Part shown: one piece after another, positions 1-12,794 of the stretch
How positions within the stretch are numbered: position 1 is the first letter of the stretch
How the letters are laid out: each line of letters starts with the position of its first letter
NCBI GenBank assembly: GCA_002633025.1
Contig: NMRB01001515.1
Coordinates: 62,001 to 126,000, forward strand
DNA length: 64,000 bases
Direction: 5' to 3'
From: Notospermus geniculatus
Taxonomy: Eukaryota > Nemertea > Pilidiophora > Heteronemertea > Lineidae
Program-made: the position numbers and the translations under genes
The notes under the pieces: generated by a model
What the model was told of the DNA's origin: nothing
What the model saw: the letters and a program-made list of their open reading frames with translations, nothing else
Databases searched by the model: none

Positions 1-3000
1 CATGTAGTCCATTGAAAACCGATTGAAAAAAAGTTTGTTCTTATCTGGTTTTGGAAAAGTTGTTCTGAATCCGGTTTGGAGAAGGTATAATGTCACCAAA
101 AGCGGTGTTCGTCTTTGAAAAGAGGACAATTTTTCACCAACATGCTGCGATCTTTCACCTCAGTGTCACCAACTTGATTCTGATATTGCCAAGCAGGATA
201 ACTTCAACGTTACGAAGGATGTTATTTTGCCTTCTCAACAATACGAAAGTACTTCCAAGTTGATAATTTTTCAGCTGTTGCGAATTCTCGATCTCCGACG
301 GATGTGTCCGTGTACACCAAGACTGGGAAATTATCAACGACTTGCTGTGAGGCCTCTGTCCTGGGTGGGTAATGTTTGATTTCCGATCCAGGACACCAGG
401 ACTAGGAGTGATTTATGATTAGAATCATTCCAGGCGTGGAGTGCACATTCCCTCCTCCTGCAGCCCTTTTCTTGCAATCTGATGTTTTAACCCTTTCACT
501 GCCTGGACCAATTTTGATGAAAATAAAATATGCGAAAAATGCTTGAACTGCCCCTGAAACCTGTCACATGGGTATCCATTGGAAAGCTCTTAGGGAGTAC
601 TTTCTAATGAATACCAACATTGATTGCAGGCTTTCTGTAAAATTTCAGGATTTTATGGCATAAACAAAATTGCCACTTGCAGTGAAAGTTCGTGAAATCC
701 ACTGGACAGGTATTCATCTGGCGTTACCACGACTTTGTTTTTAATTGGCTTTAGAAACTATTGACATGGTTCCTCAGCAAGATTTCGAATCCTGGAATAC
801 ACCATCATCCTGAAAAACTTAACTCATCTGCCCCCAGGTTTGAGCAGACGGTATCTTCTGTTGAAGTTTTCTAAAAGCCTTGCAAATGAATTGGAAAAAA
901 TTTGAAGAAACTTTCTTCAGAAGCTTGACTGCGACAACATTTCTTCAAATAATTTTCAATCAATACCACAGGATGTGAGAAAACTTTGAGAGAACATGCC
1001 GTCTGCTGAACTCTGGGGCCAGATGAGTCAACAAAAGGGAAAGATGAGTCCCCATCTCTATCTTCCTGTTTGTTTCTACGGAGGGGGTGTGCACAAACGT
1101 TTTGCATAATCATATGCAAGGGACCAAGGTGACGAGAAGAACATGGTCTCTAAAAAAAATATGCCCTGTATATCGATAGGTTTTCAGTAAAATAATCATG
1201 GCGGTTAAGGAACTTGGCATTCTGAGGTTGATGCTGCTGCTCTGAAAATGATCTGTAGTTATTTGGGCAGCTGTTGATTGTAAAAATGTGCCCTGATTTT
1301 AAAAAATGTAGAAACGGTTGTGGAAGGTGGCCCCACTGAAAATGTCCGTATGATGTGCCGTCTTAAGATTGTTTTCTGAAAATGACGATATTCAGGGCAG
1401 CCAAGTTTTTGAAGATGTTTATTTATTTTTAAGCAATTGTTGGTATAAAAAGAAAGAAATAAAACCTGAAAAATTTGCCCCCACGAACCTCAGGGGTACC
1501 CTATTGTACCACATATTTGTGCCCATGGTTACTGGCATTGTTTTAATATTATGTAATGGAAATGCCACCTGGAAGTGAGGTGGATCAACGCCATAACAAT
1601 TTCTCATTGCTGCTGGTATTTACCATGGTTACAGCTTAAATTCAACCTGTGGTTCTCATTTGAATGTGGCAGTCATTTTATGAACAGTTTGTTGAACCAT
1701 TTTGTAACATATCTGTTGATCCTTATCAAAGAATTGTGAACTGTGACCGTCTGTGAGAAAACCCGGTCAAAGTCGCTGAACGCCACATGGTTAGTACGTT
1801 ACGTTGAGAGCGTCATCAAATAAAAAAACACCGGTCTGTTGGTGGCAAATAAAGCCTTATCGATTGTGCAACAAAGATCAGGTATGATCAAGGCCTGGGT
1901 CACTCTCCAGCGACTTTGGTCGGGTTTTCTCAGAGACGGTCACAAATGTTATCTTCACCTAGGGTCACTTCCTTGGGTTTGCATTCTAGCTAACCCTTAC
2001 ACCACCAAGGTCTGTCAAATTTGTAAACACGCACAAAGAGTGAAAAATATCTAAACCCTATCATATAGATGTTCCTTGGTTAACCCTTCAGACCTGAGAC
2101 CTTTTACTTATGTTCTGTGAACCCGAAAGGTTTTCAGCAAATACATGTATCTCTTACACATACACCCGATGTTTAATATCAACTAAAGCCTTAGAACAGC
2201 CACTAGCGAAATCCCAGACCGGCCAGTGCCGGCCTACACAATGTTTTAGTCATCATATGGCTGAAAATATAGGACGTCTGCGCCATCGTATGATTTTCAA
2301 AGTTGCCGGCTGCGGCAGCCGTTATAGGGCCTAAAGGGTAAAGTTGTGCTGATCATCCAAGATCTTTGTCTCCGCACCGTACTTTACACGAAAACAGAAA
2401 AATAAGCTACCGGTAAATCATTATCGATGTCAAATACAGTTTCACAATTCTTTGATGATAGTTGAACGGAAGAATTTCAGTCCCAGAAGTTTTGGCGCGC
2501 ACTGCCATTTCGATAAAATTTGTTCTGTTTCATTACTTATGCCCGTGTTGTCATAATTATTGTTTGTAAATCTCTTCTTTTGGTGGACTACCACTAGATT
2601 CTCCACTCTACTTTGATTCTGAGCTTTAATTTTGTGTTCTTCCAATTCTAAACAAGAGCGACCAAACTTCTTGAAGGCTCATCCACTAAGTTAGGTATGG
2701 TATGAGTGAATATTAGGATTCCTTCTGGCCTAGATACCAAATTTTGACAGTGAAAGCGCTGATTAAAAAACTACTGCCTGAAGTCAGTTCACTGAGGAGT
2801 TGGACACATTTGGTCGATTTTCATTATTTAAACTCTATACTTAATGGTACGCCTACGTTTACTATTTTTCAACGGCCCAGTGTCCTAATGAACGGACATA
2901 GGTGACAGTCCTGTTCAGGGATCAAAAGTTCATCTTCTGAAAAAGCAGATTTTGGTCGAACAGGCCAAAAATCAAGTCGCACACAATACAAAATGCATTA

Positions 3001-3759
3001 GAACATTATTTTTTTTGTCGCATACAGCAAAATCCACGTCGCATTTTAGACCAAATAATGGTCATGAACTTTGAACCCTGCTGTTAATTACCGGCAAAAC
3101 TTTACAGTTCTTTTTACCCTTCCATTAGTAAATTTTGTTTCTCTGGGCATTTGTAATGTAATGGATTTGAAGTGAAATAAAATTTTCCATCCAATTTTCG
3201 TGTTTCTTGACTATTTGTTTTCCATGTGTACTATCGAAGAGAATCAATTTGCCCAAGGACAAGTTGTACGAATCCCAGTAAGGATGCGACTCAAAACAGT
3301 TGCCGCCCCTGACCTCATTTCATGTACAAGTATGTCACAGTCAAGTGCAGTCTTGTTTCAATCATCATATACCAGGTGGCACTCTGTGAGGAGTTGAGTC
3401 AAGTGTCTTGCCCATGGACATAAACCCTGGGAACGAGATTGGCGGAATATTAGGTCCACAAGCGCTCATGAGAGGGCAGCACCTTACGGACCCATTTGAC
3501 TGGTCCTGCGCCCTCGAGAGGCTTCGGTATGATCGTACAACAGAGCACGCGGGTAAAGAACAAGTCTACGCGAAATACTAGTTGGTTTGTTTTTTTTAAA
3601 TACTAGTTCTAAAAGCTGTGCACAGAGGGCAGCACCTTACGGGACCCAACCTCGTCACCTCGGAGCAAGCGAAGCACTGGGTACGAGAATGTAGACGACC
3701 GGATTTGCGCATGCGTACATTTGATTTGAACCACGTGTATTCGATTTTCTACAAAAATA
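1..3759. other. Upstream region, no gene seen
   Basis: Short open frames only, none with recognisable protein features. Holds the piggyBac-like remnant at 487-695 and a repeated phrase AGGGCAGCACCTTACGGACC (3474 and 3629) near the fibrillarin 5' end. Confidence 0.5.
487..695. mobile_element. Degraded piggyBac-like MITE
   Basis: Begins TTAACCCTTTCACTGCC and contains GGTATCCATTGGAAAGCTCT, like the interior of 50420-50752; the right end (GCAGTGAAAG) is decayed and lacks TTAA. Confidence 0.5.
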
Positions 3760-6700
3760 ATGGGAAGACCAGGTATAAAACAACGAAAATAGATAATAAT
3801 AATGATGACAAAAGTGTCATCGTCGGGAAGTCGTTCAATCCTAATATATAGAAGTCGATGAGCCCACGAAATCTGGTGGATTGCGTCTGTATCTGATAGA
3901 AACGGTGGCGAATTTTCGGTTCTTTGCCCGTTTGTGTTGGGATGAGTGCAGTGCAGTGTCCTGTGCATTTCTACATGCATCGTGTAGGCCTACTGTGGGC
4001 CTGTGTTACTACCATGCTACCACTGGTACTGGATACTACTGACAGTACTGAACTGAAGCATAGCTTGCAGTGCATGCAGGGATTCTCTAATCTCTCTAAT
4101 CTCTGTAGTTTGAATGATCCTGACGTGTGACGTGGCGAAATTCAAAAGATGTTCCTGAGAAATCCACAGAATGACCGAATTGAAAAGATTGCCGTGGGCT
4201 AAACTACTAAACTTCAGAATCCATCCCGATCGGAAGTTTCTCGGAAGTGACGTTACTCCAGTCAATGGGCCGGGCACATGTCACAATGGAAATCCTATTG
4301 TTCGATGTGGCTTATTCTGTCAGTCAGCGACCTTTTGGGGGGCTCTAGTCTGATAGGGTTTTCTAAATACAGTGTTTCCGCTAGAGGGGGGATGGGGGGA
4401 TGAATCCCCTCCTCAAAAATTTCAAGGAGGGGATATCCCCCCCCCCCCTCAAGTTGGCAGACTAACCTTTTTCAAATATCACTATTTTCACTTCAGTAGT
4501 GTTTTTCTTTAATTTGTCACATTTCAAATGCAATTTTCATGCAGAAGGAAGACTAATTTTGCATTTTGGAGTGTAAAAAATGACTCTGGAGGCCATTTTT
4601 AACCCCCCCCCCAAAAAAAAAATTCAAAATTTTTTTGTTTTCAAAAAAAAATTTTTTGAATTTTTTTTCTCCCCCCCCTTGACAATCCTGGCGGAAACCC
4701 TGAAATAAATTCGTTCCAAGGTTAAACTTATCTAGGGCCTAACTTATCCAATTTCAAATTTCATTCGATTAATTGCAGGTTTCACCCCGAGGGGAGATCG
4801 TGGGGGCCGCGGAGGACGTGGTGGATTTGGCGGGGGTGGTGGACGTGGTGGATTTGGCGGAGGCCGTGGAGGAGGTCGAGGAGGAGGCAGGGGAGGATTC
4901 GGTGACAGAGGTCGAGGTGGAGGATTCGGGGGAAGAGGTGAGGCAGCCAGCTCTCTCAAGGCTCAAAATAAGCGGTATCGCATCGCAATTTGCGACAGAA
5001 AAATCAGAAAGTGCGATATGGCCGAGGAGGTACATTCGCAAAATTGCTACACATCGTTTTCAAGTAGAGACAGCCGTGGCTCAGCCAGCAGCGGCCGTTG
5101 AGGAGTCAGTCAGTACATAGTACATCGGCAACTAACAACACCAACCAAACCTCGCATTCATGATTGTTACACATGAGTCACAGTATGTTCGCCATGCATG
5201 AGTGAGTGTTGTTGTGTGCGAGGTTGACATCAACAGCCATGCAAGATGGCTTCCGCTGTTGAACATGTTGAATGGACAAAAAAGTTGCTACACAAAGTAC
5301 AAAAATTGCGAATCAAGTGGAACCCTTGATTGGCAATTTTGCAACACAAGTAAAAAAAGTTATTTTGAGCGTTGTCTCTGCAGTTTGAGTGTGCAGTGTG
5401 GAATCATTGTTTTTATACTTCATTTGTAATCTTTTAACCTGCCAAAATGGCAACCGCCCTATGAATGGATGCAACATTAGGAGGGTTGGACCTACCAATA
5501 CTTTTTTTAGCCAGAGTAAAGAAAATCCCTATTGTTCAATGTGTTCAATAGGGATTTTCTTTACTTTGGCTAAAAAACGTAATGGTAGGTCCAACCCTGC
5601 ATTAGTGGAAACTTTACTTAACTTGACGCACAATCTGACTTTCCCAAGCAGTTGCTAACTTACGGCAGAACACCAGGTACTTCAACCTGTATTAATCTGT
5701 CACGTTAAATTTGTTGTATTTCAGGCGGTGGCGGACGTGGAGGGAGAGGGGGACGTGGTGGCCGAGGTGGCCGAGGCGGCATGAGAGGGGGGAAGAATGT
5801 CGTTGTTGAGCCCCACAGGCACGAGGGTGTGTTCATCGCCAGAGGCAAGGAGGATGCATTAGTGACAAAGAATATTGTACCTGGAGATACTGTTTACGGC
5901 GAAAAGAAAATCAGTGTGGAGGTAAGTGATGTGTTGTGATATTTTCAGTCAAAAAAAGCTAGTTTTTCCAAAATTCCACAGTCCACTATCACGGTTTGTT
6001 CTGATGATGATATTGTTGTCAGTTCTGCTACTGAAAGTATTGATTGAGAATCTTTCACGCTGAAGAACGACCTGAAGTTTAAATGGACTGTCTCGGAGCC
6101 CATTGGGTTCGAAGGAATTCTCCGAGTCCATTCAACCATTGGGTTCTAAGGAATTCCTGACTGGGGCTGAATTTTAAGATATCTTTACAGGAAGGAGACA
6201 CGAAGATTGAGTATAGGGCCTGGAATCCTTTCCGATCAAAGTTAGCAGCAGCGATTCTTGGTGGTGTCGACAAAATTCACATGAAACCAGGCAGTAAGGT
6301 GCTTTATCTGGGAGCAGCGTCAGGAACGACAGTCAGTCATGTGTCTGATATTGTAGGACCGGTAAGTAAAAAGTCGCAACATTTAGGTCATATATCTTCT
6401 GCACCGTTACATACCGAAAAACCTCTGTGCTGTCACAAGGTATTGCGTCAAAGGGGCTGTTCATTTTCGTCAGTTGAGGAGTCTGAGTTGTGAGCCTTGA
6501 GAAAATGGAGAAAGCTATGAAGCTGCAAACCGCAGCGATTATTCTGTACAGCACAACAAATAATCCCTGCAATTTGCAAGTGCATAGCTTTTTCCGTTTT
6601 TCCAAGGATCACAACTCAGATTCCTCAAGTGACCAAAATGAACAGCCCCTTTTGATGACGTTTTGTGCATTTTCAGGAAGGCCTAGTGTACGCCGTGGAA

Positions 6701-7335
6701 TTCTCTCACAGGAGCGGCCGAGATCTCATGAACGTTGCAAAGAAAAGGACGAACATCATTCCTATAATTGAAGATGCAAGACATCCACACAAATACAGAA
6801 TGTTGGTTGGTGAGTAGGGTTGACGTTAAAGTCAAAAGTTAGGGTTTATAGTCTGATATCAACAACGGTAGAAGTTCTCATCCAACATCACACTTTATCA
6901 TGAAACCTTTCAGTAGAACTCTGACGAGCTGCTCATTCAGTGCTACAATCTGAGCATATTTTTCCAACCGGTACCCATTTACATACACCTGGGTGGAGAG
7001 AGGCCAGTGAGGCAAAGAGACTTGCCCAGTCTCACGCCACAGTGGGATTCGAACCCAGGTTCCTCTTGACTGCTAATCGGACGCCCAAACCACTATATCA
7101 CCGTGGCTCCTGATTCTTGGAAGGTATTACTGCAGCGGTTAGTTACATTGTGTCTGTTTGTGCAAATTAGTGTGGGGGTGATGAGGTTGATCTGACTGAT
7201 GTTCTATTTCATTATTTTCCAGGTATGGTGGACACAATCTTCGCGGATGTTGCACAACCCGACCAAGCTCGAATCGTTGCCATTAATGCACACAATTTCC
7301 TCAAAAATACTGGACACATTGTTATCTCAATAAAG
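3760..7335 (+). CDS. FBL: Fibrillarin, rRNA 2'-O-methyltransferase (3' end missing)
   Basis: Catalytic subunit of box C/D snoRNPs in the nucleolus; methylates ribose 2'-OH of pre-rRNA using S-adenosylmethionine. Coding exons read from splice sites and phase: 3760-3772, 4779-4937, 5725-5921, 6191-6361, 6677-6809, 7223-7335 (786 nt, 262 codons, phases consistent). The start is a 13-nt microexon (MGRP plus one base) that joins to [10 protein letters not shown], as expected for the family N-terminus; it is the least certain exon. Exons 2-3 encode the Gly/Arg-rich GAR domain, followed by [19 protein letters not shown]. Exon 4 carries the SAM-binding motif [18 protein letters not shown]. Exon 5 has [14 protein letters not shown] and exon 6 [14 protein letters not shown]. 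The final ~58 residues of the family are not found; they should follow 7335, where an assembly gap lies. Introns contain short repeats and one SINE. Identity is very secure. Confidence 0.95.
4374..4704. mobile_element. TIR element TTTCCGCYAG with C- and T-runs, in FBL intron 1
   Basis: Contains GACTAACCTTTTTCAAATAT and GCAGAAGGAAGACTAATTTT; reverse-orientation copy at 41816-42130. Homopolymer-rich. Confidence 0.65.
5482..5598. mobile_element. Hairpin element in FBL intron 2
   Basis: 117 bp; AGGGTTGGACCTACCA at the left and its complement at the right, arms about 52 bp around TTCAATGTGTT. Near-perfect palindrome. Confidence 0.7.
6450..6653. mobile_element. TIR element AAAGGGGCTGTTCATTTT in FBL intron 4
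   Basis: 204 bp with inverted ends AAAGGGGCTGTTCATTTTCG and complement; inner arms include TGAGGAGTCTGAGTTGTGA. A second copy is at 39515-39733; ends are shared with the large foldback at 57545. Confidence 0.7.
6967..7109 (-). repeat. tRNA-derived SINE in FBL intron 5
   Basis: On the minus strand: box A-like TGATATAGTGG, box B GGTTCGAATCC, then a body GGGCAAGTCTCTTTGCCTCA ending near GTATGTAAATGGGTACCGG, a layout common in SINEs of marine animals. Confidence 0.65.
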
Positions 7336-7430
7336 GTGAGATTTGGAGTACAAATTTGGTTGCAAATTCATCTTGGTGAAAAATGCAAAGCTTTGAACTG
7401 GAGATGCAGACTTGAGTAGTAGTCTCTTTC

Positions 7431-7629
7431 TATAGAGGCCTTGCAAATGACGTCACAAGCCGCCATGCTGGGGGGCACATACTGCAGAGGCGCAGCGAAA
7501 TGTCCCAATGACGTAACGTCAAACACTGGCGTCGCGCACTTCACGCAGGCCACGTCACGGTCAGCTCACGCCTCTGCCCACTTGCCCCTCAGCATGGCCG
7601 CTAGGATGACGTCATTGCGAGGCCTCTAT
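7431..7629. mobile_element. TIR element AGGCCTTGCAAATGACGTCA, truncated by gap
   Basis: Left TATAGAGGCCTTGCAAATGA, right TGACGTCATTGCGAGGCCTC; the second copy at 60385-60581 has the same order of internal motifs. Assembly gap starts at its right edge. Confidence 0.7.
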
Positions 7630-7746
7630 NNNNNNNNNNNNNNNNNNNNNNNNNNNNNNNNNNNNNNNNNNNNNNNNNNNNNNNNNNNNNNNNNNNNNNN
7701 NNNNNNNNNNNNNNNNNNNNNNNNNNNNNNNNNNNNNNNNNNNNNN
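7630..7746. other. Assembly gap (117 N)
   Basis: A run of N that begins exactly at the right end of a short inverted-repeat element (7431-7629). The last fibrillarin exon, expected here at roughly 175 nt, does not fit in 117 bases, so the gap length is probably nominal. Confidence 0.95.
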
Positions 7747-8636
7747 GGTGGTAGCATATCTGAGGGGAAGATTTGGTGCAGATGTTAAAAACAATGACAG
7801 ATGATGATGATACTTTTTCTGTAGGCTAGTATAAGCATTTTATAAATATGGTAAAGTTAAATATTGGTACCGGTAATAAATTTATCAAACTTTGCAATGG
7901 TGCAGTGTTTGTGGCCATTGTCATCTCTTAGCGGGGAATGCTTTGTAATTGCTGGGGCTGTTGACCTCAGTCTTTGTACACAGGTAACTTGAGGGTGAAT
8001 GACCTTGCCTAATGTAAATGAATATCCAAATAAACATTGTATATGTTTCTTGAATATTGTGTACGTCCTTTCTCTAATGGTCACTCTGTCATGACAGGGA
8101 GCTGATGGTCATGGTCTGTCATCTCATCCAGTGCGAGTCGAGTGAGGAATTGATCCAAGAAATCCAAATAGGCCTATGTCTTGGGGCCCTTCATTGGCTA
8201 ACACTCATCATCATCTAGGGCCCCCAGCCAGCCAGTTGCCCCATCCCACATGCCCAGAAGTCAGGAAACGCATGTTTTTTCATGCGCATTTTGGACGAAG
8301 AATGGGAAGAAGTGAGTTTTGGCACCTCCAAAATGCCTACTTGTCTCCCCCCAATACTCCCTCCCTTCCACACCCCTGATGCCATTGATAGGCCCAGTCA
8401 ACCAAACTGGAGCCATGCTCCCGAAGCTGTCGTTATGTTAACAATGTCGTTAAAACTGGAAAAATGCATAGCGTAACGACATCGTTAAACAGAGCCTTAC
8501 AACGGCTTTGGCAACATGGGTCCTGGTTCGTGACACTGGTTCATTTGGCCTGGGAACGAGGTTGCCTCTCAGACTGATCCTTTATCCTTGAGGACAGGGA
8601 CCACTGTTTCTCCCCTGCGGGCGGAGGCGATACTCC

Positions 8637-9303
8637 AGCTAGTGCTGCCCTCTGTGTATTCTGTCGAGAACGTCGAGCTAGTATGAAAAGTACATTTGAT
8701 TGAATTTACCAGCGTCAACGCCCAAAGATTTATCAGAACTATCAATGTACTACAATAACACATTTTTCGAGCAGTTGTGAAGTGTCAAAGAAGATCAATG
8801 AATTTTGTACGAATAACCTACTTTTGCCTGTCTGCAAATCAACTGCTAACTCACGGCGTAACCTGACCTTTGGCCCTAATTTGCATAGCATAATGGGAAA
8901 TCATGCATCTGTCGAAACTGGCCGACGTTGATCGGCATATCTATTTTGAGAACTTTGACCACGTGCTTCTGCTTACGGAAATAGCCGAAATGCTCATTCG
9001 CAAACGATTGGGATGAAGGCATGATTTTCCATTATGCTATGCAAATAGGGGCCAAAGGTCAGACTAGAGGCCAAAGGTCAGATTACGTCGTGAGTCAGCA
9101 GTTGATTCGGAGACAGGAAAAAGTAGGCCATTCGTACTTCATCGACATTCTTTGACGCTCCACAACTGCTCAAAATACGTGATATTGTAGTAAATTAATA
9201 TTTCAGATAAATTTTGGGCTGTTGATGGAGGTAGATTCAATCAAATGTACTTTTCATACTAGCTCGACGTTCTCCATAGCAAACACAGAGGGCAGCACTA
9301 GCT
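8637..9303. mobile_element. 667-bp foldback just upstream of ATP5MG
   Basis: Ends AGCTAGTGCTGCCCTCTGTG and exact complement; arms of about 300 bp include GCTAGTATGAAAAGTACATT and CAACTGCTAACTCACGGCG with complements at 9070-9280. Right end is 21 bp from the ATG. Confidence 0.75.
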
Positions 9304-9324
9304 TTCACGTTTGACCTTGCCAAG

Positions 9325-11366
9325 ATGGCGCAAGCAGCACAAAAACTGGCCGGTGCGGGCGCAAGATTGGCGAATTCCCTCGCAACAAAAGGCCCAGCAA
9401 CCGCTCAAAGTAAGAAACTAATTGATTAATAGATAAACTAGATAATAGATGACACCTGCGGTATCTAGCTGGATTCGTTTACAAACAAACATGCTCTCCA
9501 AGTCGAGTCATTCTGCTCCGCCGCCTGTGGATGTGGATGGGCGATGCACATGCTGATGTACAGGCCTATGCACTGTGCCAAGTCTGTATGTCTTCACTCA
9601 CTGCTCAGTTTGCAAATACACTCTCTGCTGTTCCACATTAGCCGGCCTGAGTTCAGAATTCCTGCGCCAAAAATGTTGAAGGGAGTGATTCGGTTTTGAA
9701 AAAGTAATCTGCCCGCCGGGCAACGCAACAACACTCTCTAGCCTACTCTAGGGCAGGCAGGCCTAGGCCTAACATTAGGCCTAACTTAACTAACAAACAG
9801 CATCCCATCGATCGTCATCGCATTGGCCTATGCTATAGGACCCCTAGCTAGGCCTACTTTAATTCCGAATTTTGTCGCATCGATTTGTGGCGCTGCAGTC
9901 GCTTTCCCGCGCATTTCACGCCGGCACCAACGGCATGTCGGCATCGACATCATTGGATGGCATAGGCTACCGGTAGGCCTAGCCGCCGCCGGTGTAATGT
10001 TTTTGATTGTTGCCAGTTTTCTATGCGACTCCCATTGATTGATGTTAGTTCGGAACACACTGAGAATGTCCACTCATTGTGAAGTCGCACCTTATTCCGT
10101 CAATCTACCGGTATTGTAATACCACACTGGTACACGGGCCACACTGACAAACATTACAACAAGCCGGGATTTATTTTCAGGCCAGCTGGCCGCAGGCCTG
10201 AGAGGGGGTCTGGGGGGTCTCCCCCAGAAAGGACGTAAATTTTGAGACGGGGTCTGGGTGTCTTCCCCTGAAGGAGAGTCGGGGGGGGGGTGTGTCTCCC
10301 CCCGATGAAATGAAATTTAATTGCCATAATACAGTCGATGCGGTGAATTTTGAGAGGGGTCTAGTAGCCTAGGTAGGGCCTAGCTACATAGGCCTACCTG
10401 GTACGGTAGGGTATGGTAATTTTGAACTTAGTTCAATCCCTGATTATTTGATTTTCTTTCAGAAATTGTTGCTTATGGACAGCCAAAGTTAATGACCTTC
10501 TGGAAATATGCCAGAGTTGAGATGTTACCACCAACACCGGCTGAATTCCCGGCTGTACAACAGGGTTTCACGAATCTGATCAAGTCTGCCAGGCAGGGAA
10601 AGTGGATGAATGTCACCATGAAGGTAGGTCAGAGGTCTCGATAGGCCCTATAACTTTCTTGGATAGGATTCCTCAGCTGCCTTTTGAGCCAAAAATTAGG
10701 AGAGTAGACATGATATTGGCCTTTGGGTCTCACAAGATGTCCATTGAACCATAAAGGCAATTCCTAAACTCCCTACACAGTTGTGAGTCGCGCCCCTTCG
10801 GTTTACTCGTTGAAATGAATCCACAACTGCTTAACTTTGTAAAATTCCCCGCGTTTGGTCAACAGATGGCACTGAGAGAGTCGATCAATGAGAGCACCGA
10901 GCAACCGGTAACCAAGCTGGCCTGAGACACTTTTTCATTGGCTGAGCGGTTCGTAGCCATGGTAAGGCACAAGAACATCCGTTGCCAATGGGCCAAAGAG
11001 TTCTGAAAGCAGCGTGCTGATAGGCTGTAAAACTCGCGCCAGGTCCTGACGCCATCTGTTGACCAAACCCGGCGACTTCCACGAAGTAAATCAGTTTTGG
11101 AGAGCGGGTAAACCGAAGGGGGCGCGGTACGCAACTGCGTAGGGAGTTTAGGCAATTCCATGCAACCTGCCAAATATTTCTAGAAGTATGCTTGCCAATA
11201 TCATTTTGACTAAATCTTTCCACAATCTCCATTTCAGGAAGCAGCCATCAACACCTGCATCACAGCAGAAATTGCTTTCTGGTTCTTCGTTGGAGAAATC
11301 ATCGGCCGTCGTAGTTTAGTCGGGTACTATATCCCTGGAGCTGTACATTATGATCCTGGTATCTAA
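9325..11366 (+). CDS. ATP5MG: ATP synthase subunit g, mitochondrial
   Basis: Small inner-membrane subunit of the F1Fo-ATP synthase Fo sector, involved in enzyme dimerisation and crista shape. Exons 9325-9409, 10463-10623 and 11238-11366 give 375 nt, a 124-residue protein ending HYDPGI before TAA. The human protein is 103 residues; the extra length is in the Ala-rich N-terminus (MAQAAQKLAGAGARLANS). Exon 2 has the family core KLMTFWKYARVEMLPPTPAE; exon 3 has the single membrane segment with its conserved AEIAFWFFVGEIIGRRSLVGY motif region. All introns are GT-AG with matching phases. The ATG context is CAAGATGG, only 21 bp after a foldback repeat (8637-9303), so the 5' UTR or promoter probably overlaps that repeat. 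Intron 2 holds another foldback (10763-11152). Confidence 0.93.
10763..11152. mobile_element. Foldback in ATP5MG intron 2
   Basis: 390 bp, ends CCTAAACTCCCTACACAGTT and complement, then CGCCCCTTCGGTTTAC in both arms. Confidence 0.7.
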
Positions 11367-11614
11367 TGTGGAGCATTCTTAGGATATTTTAGTTTGTAAA
11401 TAGTGTGAATGGAATTGAACTCTCCGGACTCATGCCTGCACTTATCGGACTCTTGTACTCGTTTGAGATTGGACCAGGACATTGTCACAGAAGCTAAACT
11501 TGGTGTCAAATGAACAGCTGACTGTTCAAGATTCCTGTGTCTTATGCAAAGAGATGAGGAAGATAGGTAGGCCTAGTTACCACCATTGTTTTTGTGGGCT
11601 ATCACAAACTCCAA

Positions 11615-11998
11615 GGGCCGTATTCATAAAGCGTGTTTAGCCTAATCAGCGTACAAATTCTGCATTTCACAGGTAAAAGGCCTAGAAAACTATTGTTCTG
11701 CTTTCTGTATGCTGCCTGATCTCTGGCAGCCACAAGATGATCACACGCATCTACCTTTCCTGTGTCTCAGTGTGGGAGGACAAAAGAAAGTGTTGGACAA
11801 ATTCCAGACAAGCCTGCCTGATCGTTCAACATTTCCTTTGTCCTCTTGGACTTAGACGCAGGACAATTGGACGCGTGTGATTATCCTGCGGGTAAACGCC
11901 TCTGGTGAAGCACCATACAGACATCAGACAATCGTTTTCTAGGCCTGCAGAACTTGCATTCTGATTAGGCTAAACACCCTTAATATGAATACAGCCCC
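11615..11998. mobile_element. Foldback GGGCCGTATTCATAAA after ATP5MG
   Basis: 384 bp; GGGCCGTATTCATAAAG at the left, TGAATACAGCCCC at the right; inner arms GTTTAGCCTAATCAG / CTGATTAGGCTAAAC. Confidence 0.65.
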
Positions 11999-12108
11999 AA
12001 AATGTTTGTGACACAGAAAAAGAAAATGTTACTCTTCTTGTACAATCAATATGAGTTAGTGGACCATCCGAGTGTGAAAAATTTGAAGAATCTACCTTGA
12101 ATTTTGTG

Positions 12109-12114
12109 ATTAAA
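12109..12114 (+). promoter_or_regulatory. Candidate poly(A) signal for ATP5MG
   Basis: ATTAAA followed within 25-50 bp by a T/GT-rich stretch. It lies about 740 bp after the stop codon; a foldback repeat (11615-11998) would then be inside the 3' UTR. Position-based guess only. Confidence 0.3.
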
Positions 12115-12342
12115 AGTATTGTCAAGAATATCATGTGTTTGTTTATTTTGTCTTTTACTCTTTGAATAGGACGAGGTAATATTCTTCAACTCGGGTTGCT
12201 GTCACCTGAAAGGCCAATGCACCAAGAAGACACCAGGTCAGGCCTTTCAATTACGTAAAATTGGTTGGACCCTATACTTACAAGACTAATATGGTGGGCA
12301 CACCACACGCTGGTCAGAATTGTAGGATTGTAGAACGTCTTA

Positions 12343-12496
12343 GGCTAGGTGCACATGGATGGCAAATTTCAATGCTGCAGGGGTGTTTATAAAGTTGACT
12401 GACGCAATGCTGCTGGACTTGTCATTCAGCCGGGTTAGTCAATTTTAAAACCACCCGTACTACATCGGGATTTGCCATCAATGAGTGCCAAGCCTT
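12343..12496. mobile_element. Foldback family GGCTWGGTGCACAT, copy 1
   Basis: Left GGCTAGGTGCACATGGATGG, right CCATCAATGAGTGCCAAGCC; centre GGACTTGTCATTCAGCCGGG. Copy 2 at 51941-52099 has the same centre reversed. Confidence 0.6.
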
Positions 12497-12794
12497 AGAT
12501 GTGATTTCAGCCAAATTTGTGCAGAAATTTACAACCAAGTTGTGTTTCTTACGAATTGCTGCCCTGAACCCTTTATGGAAGAGTGTAATGTCATACAACG
12601 TTGATTTTGAGCAATTAACCTTAATTTGGGCACACTTTTGACCAGTTATATTTTGGGCATATGTCAAATTTGCTATGCCTTCTATTGCCTAGTCACCATG
12701 TAATTGAAAGGCCTGCAGGTGTAAGCAGAGACGAATCTTTCATTCTTGGCTGGCACTGTGGAATGCCCTGTGGTGGCCTGTAATTACAAATAGT

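Noticed and set aside
4744-5041. Proline-rich and Ser/Thr-rich minus-strand frames
   Set aside because: Antisense of the fibrillarin Gly/Arg-rich exon.
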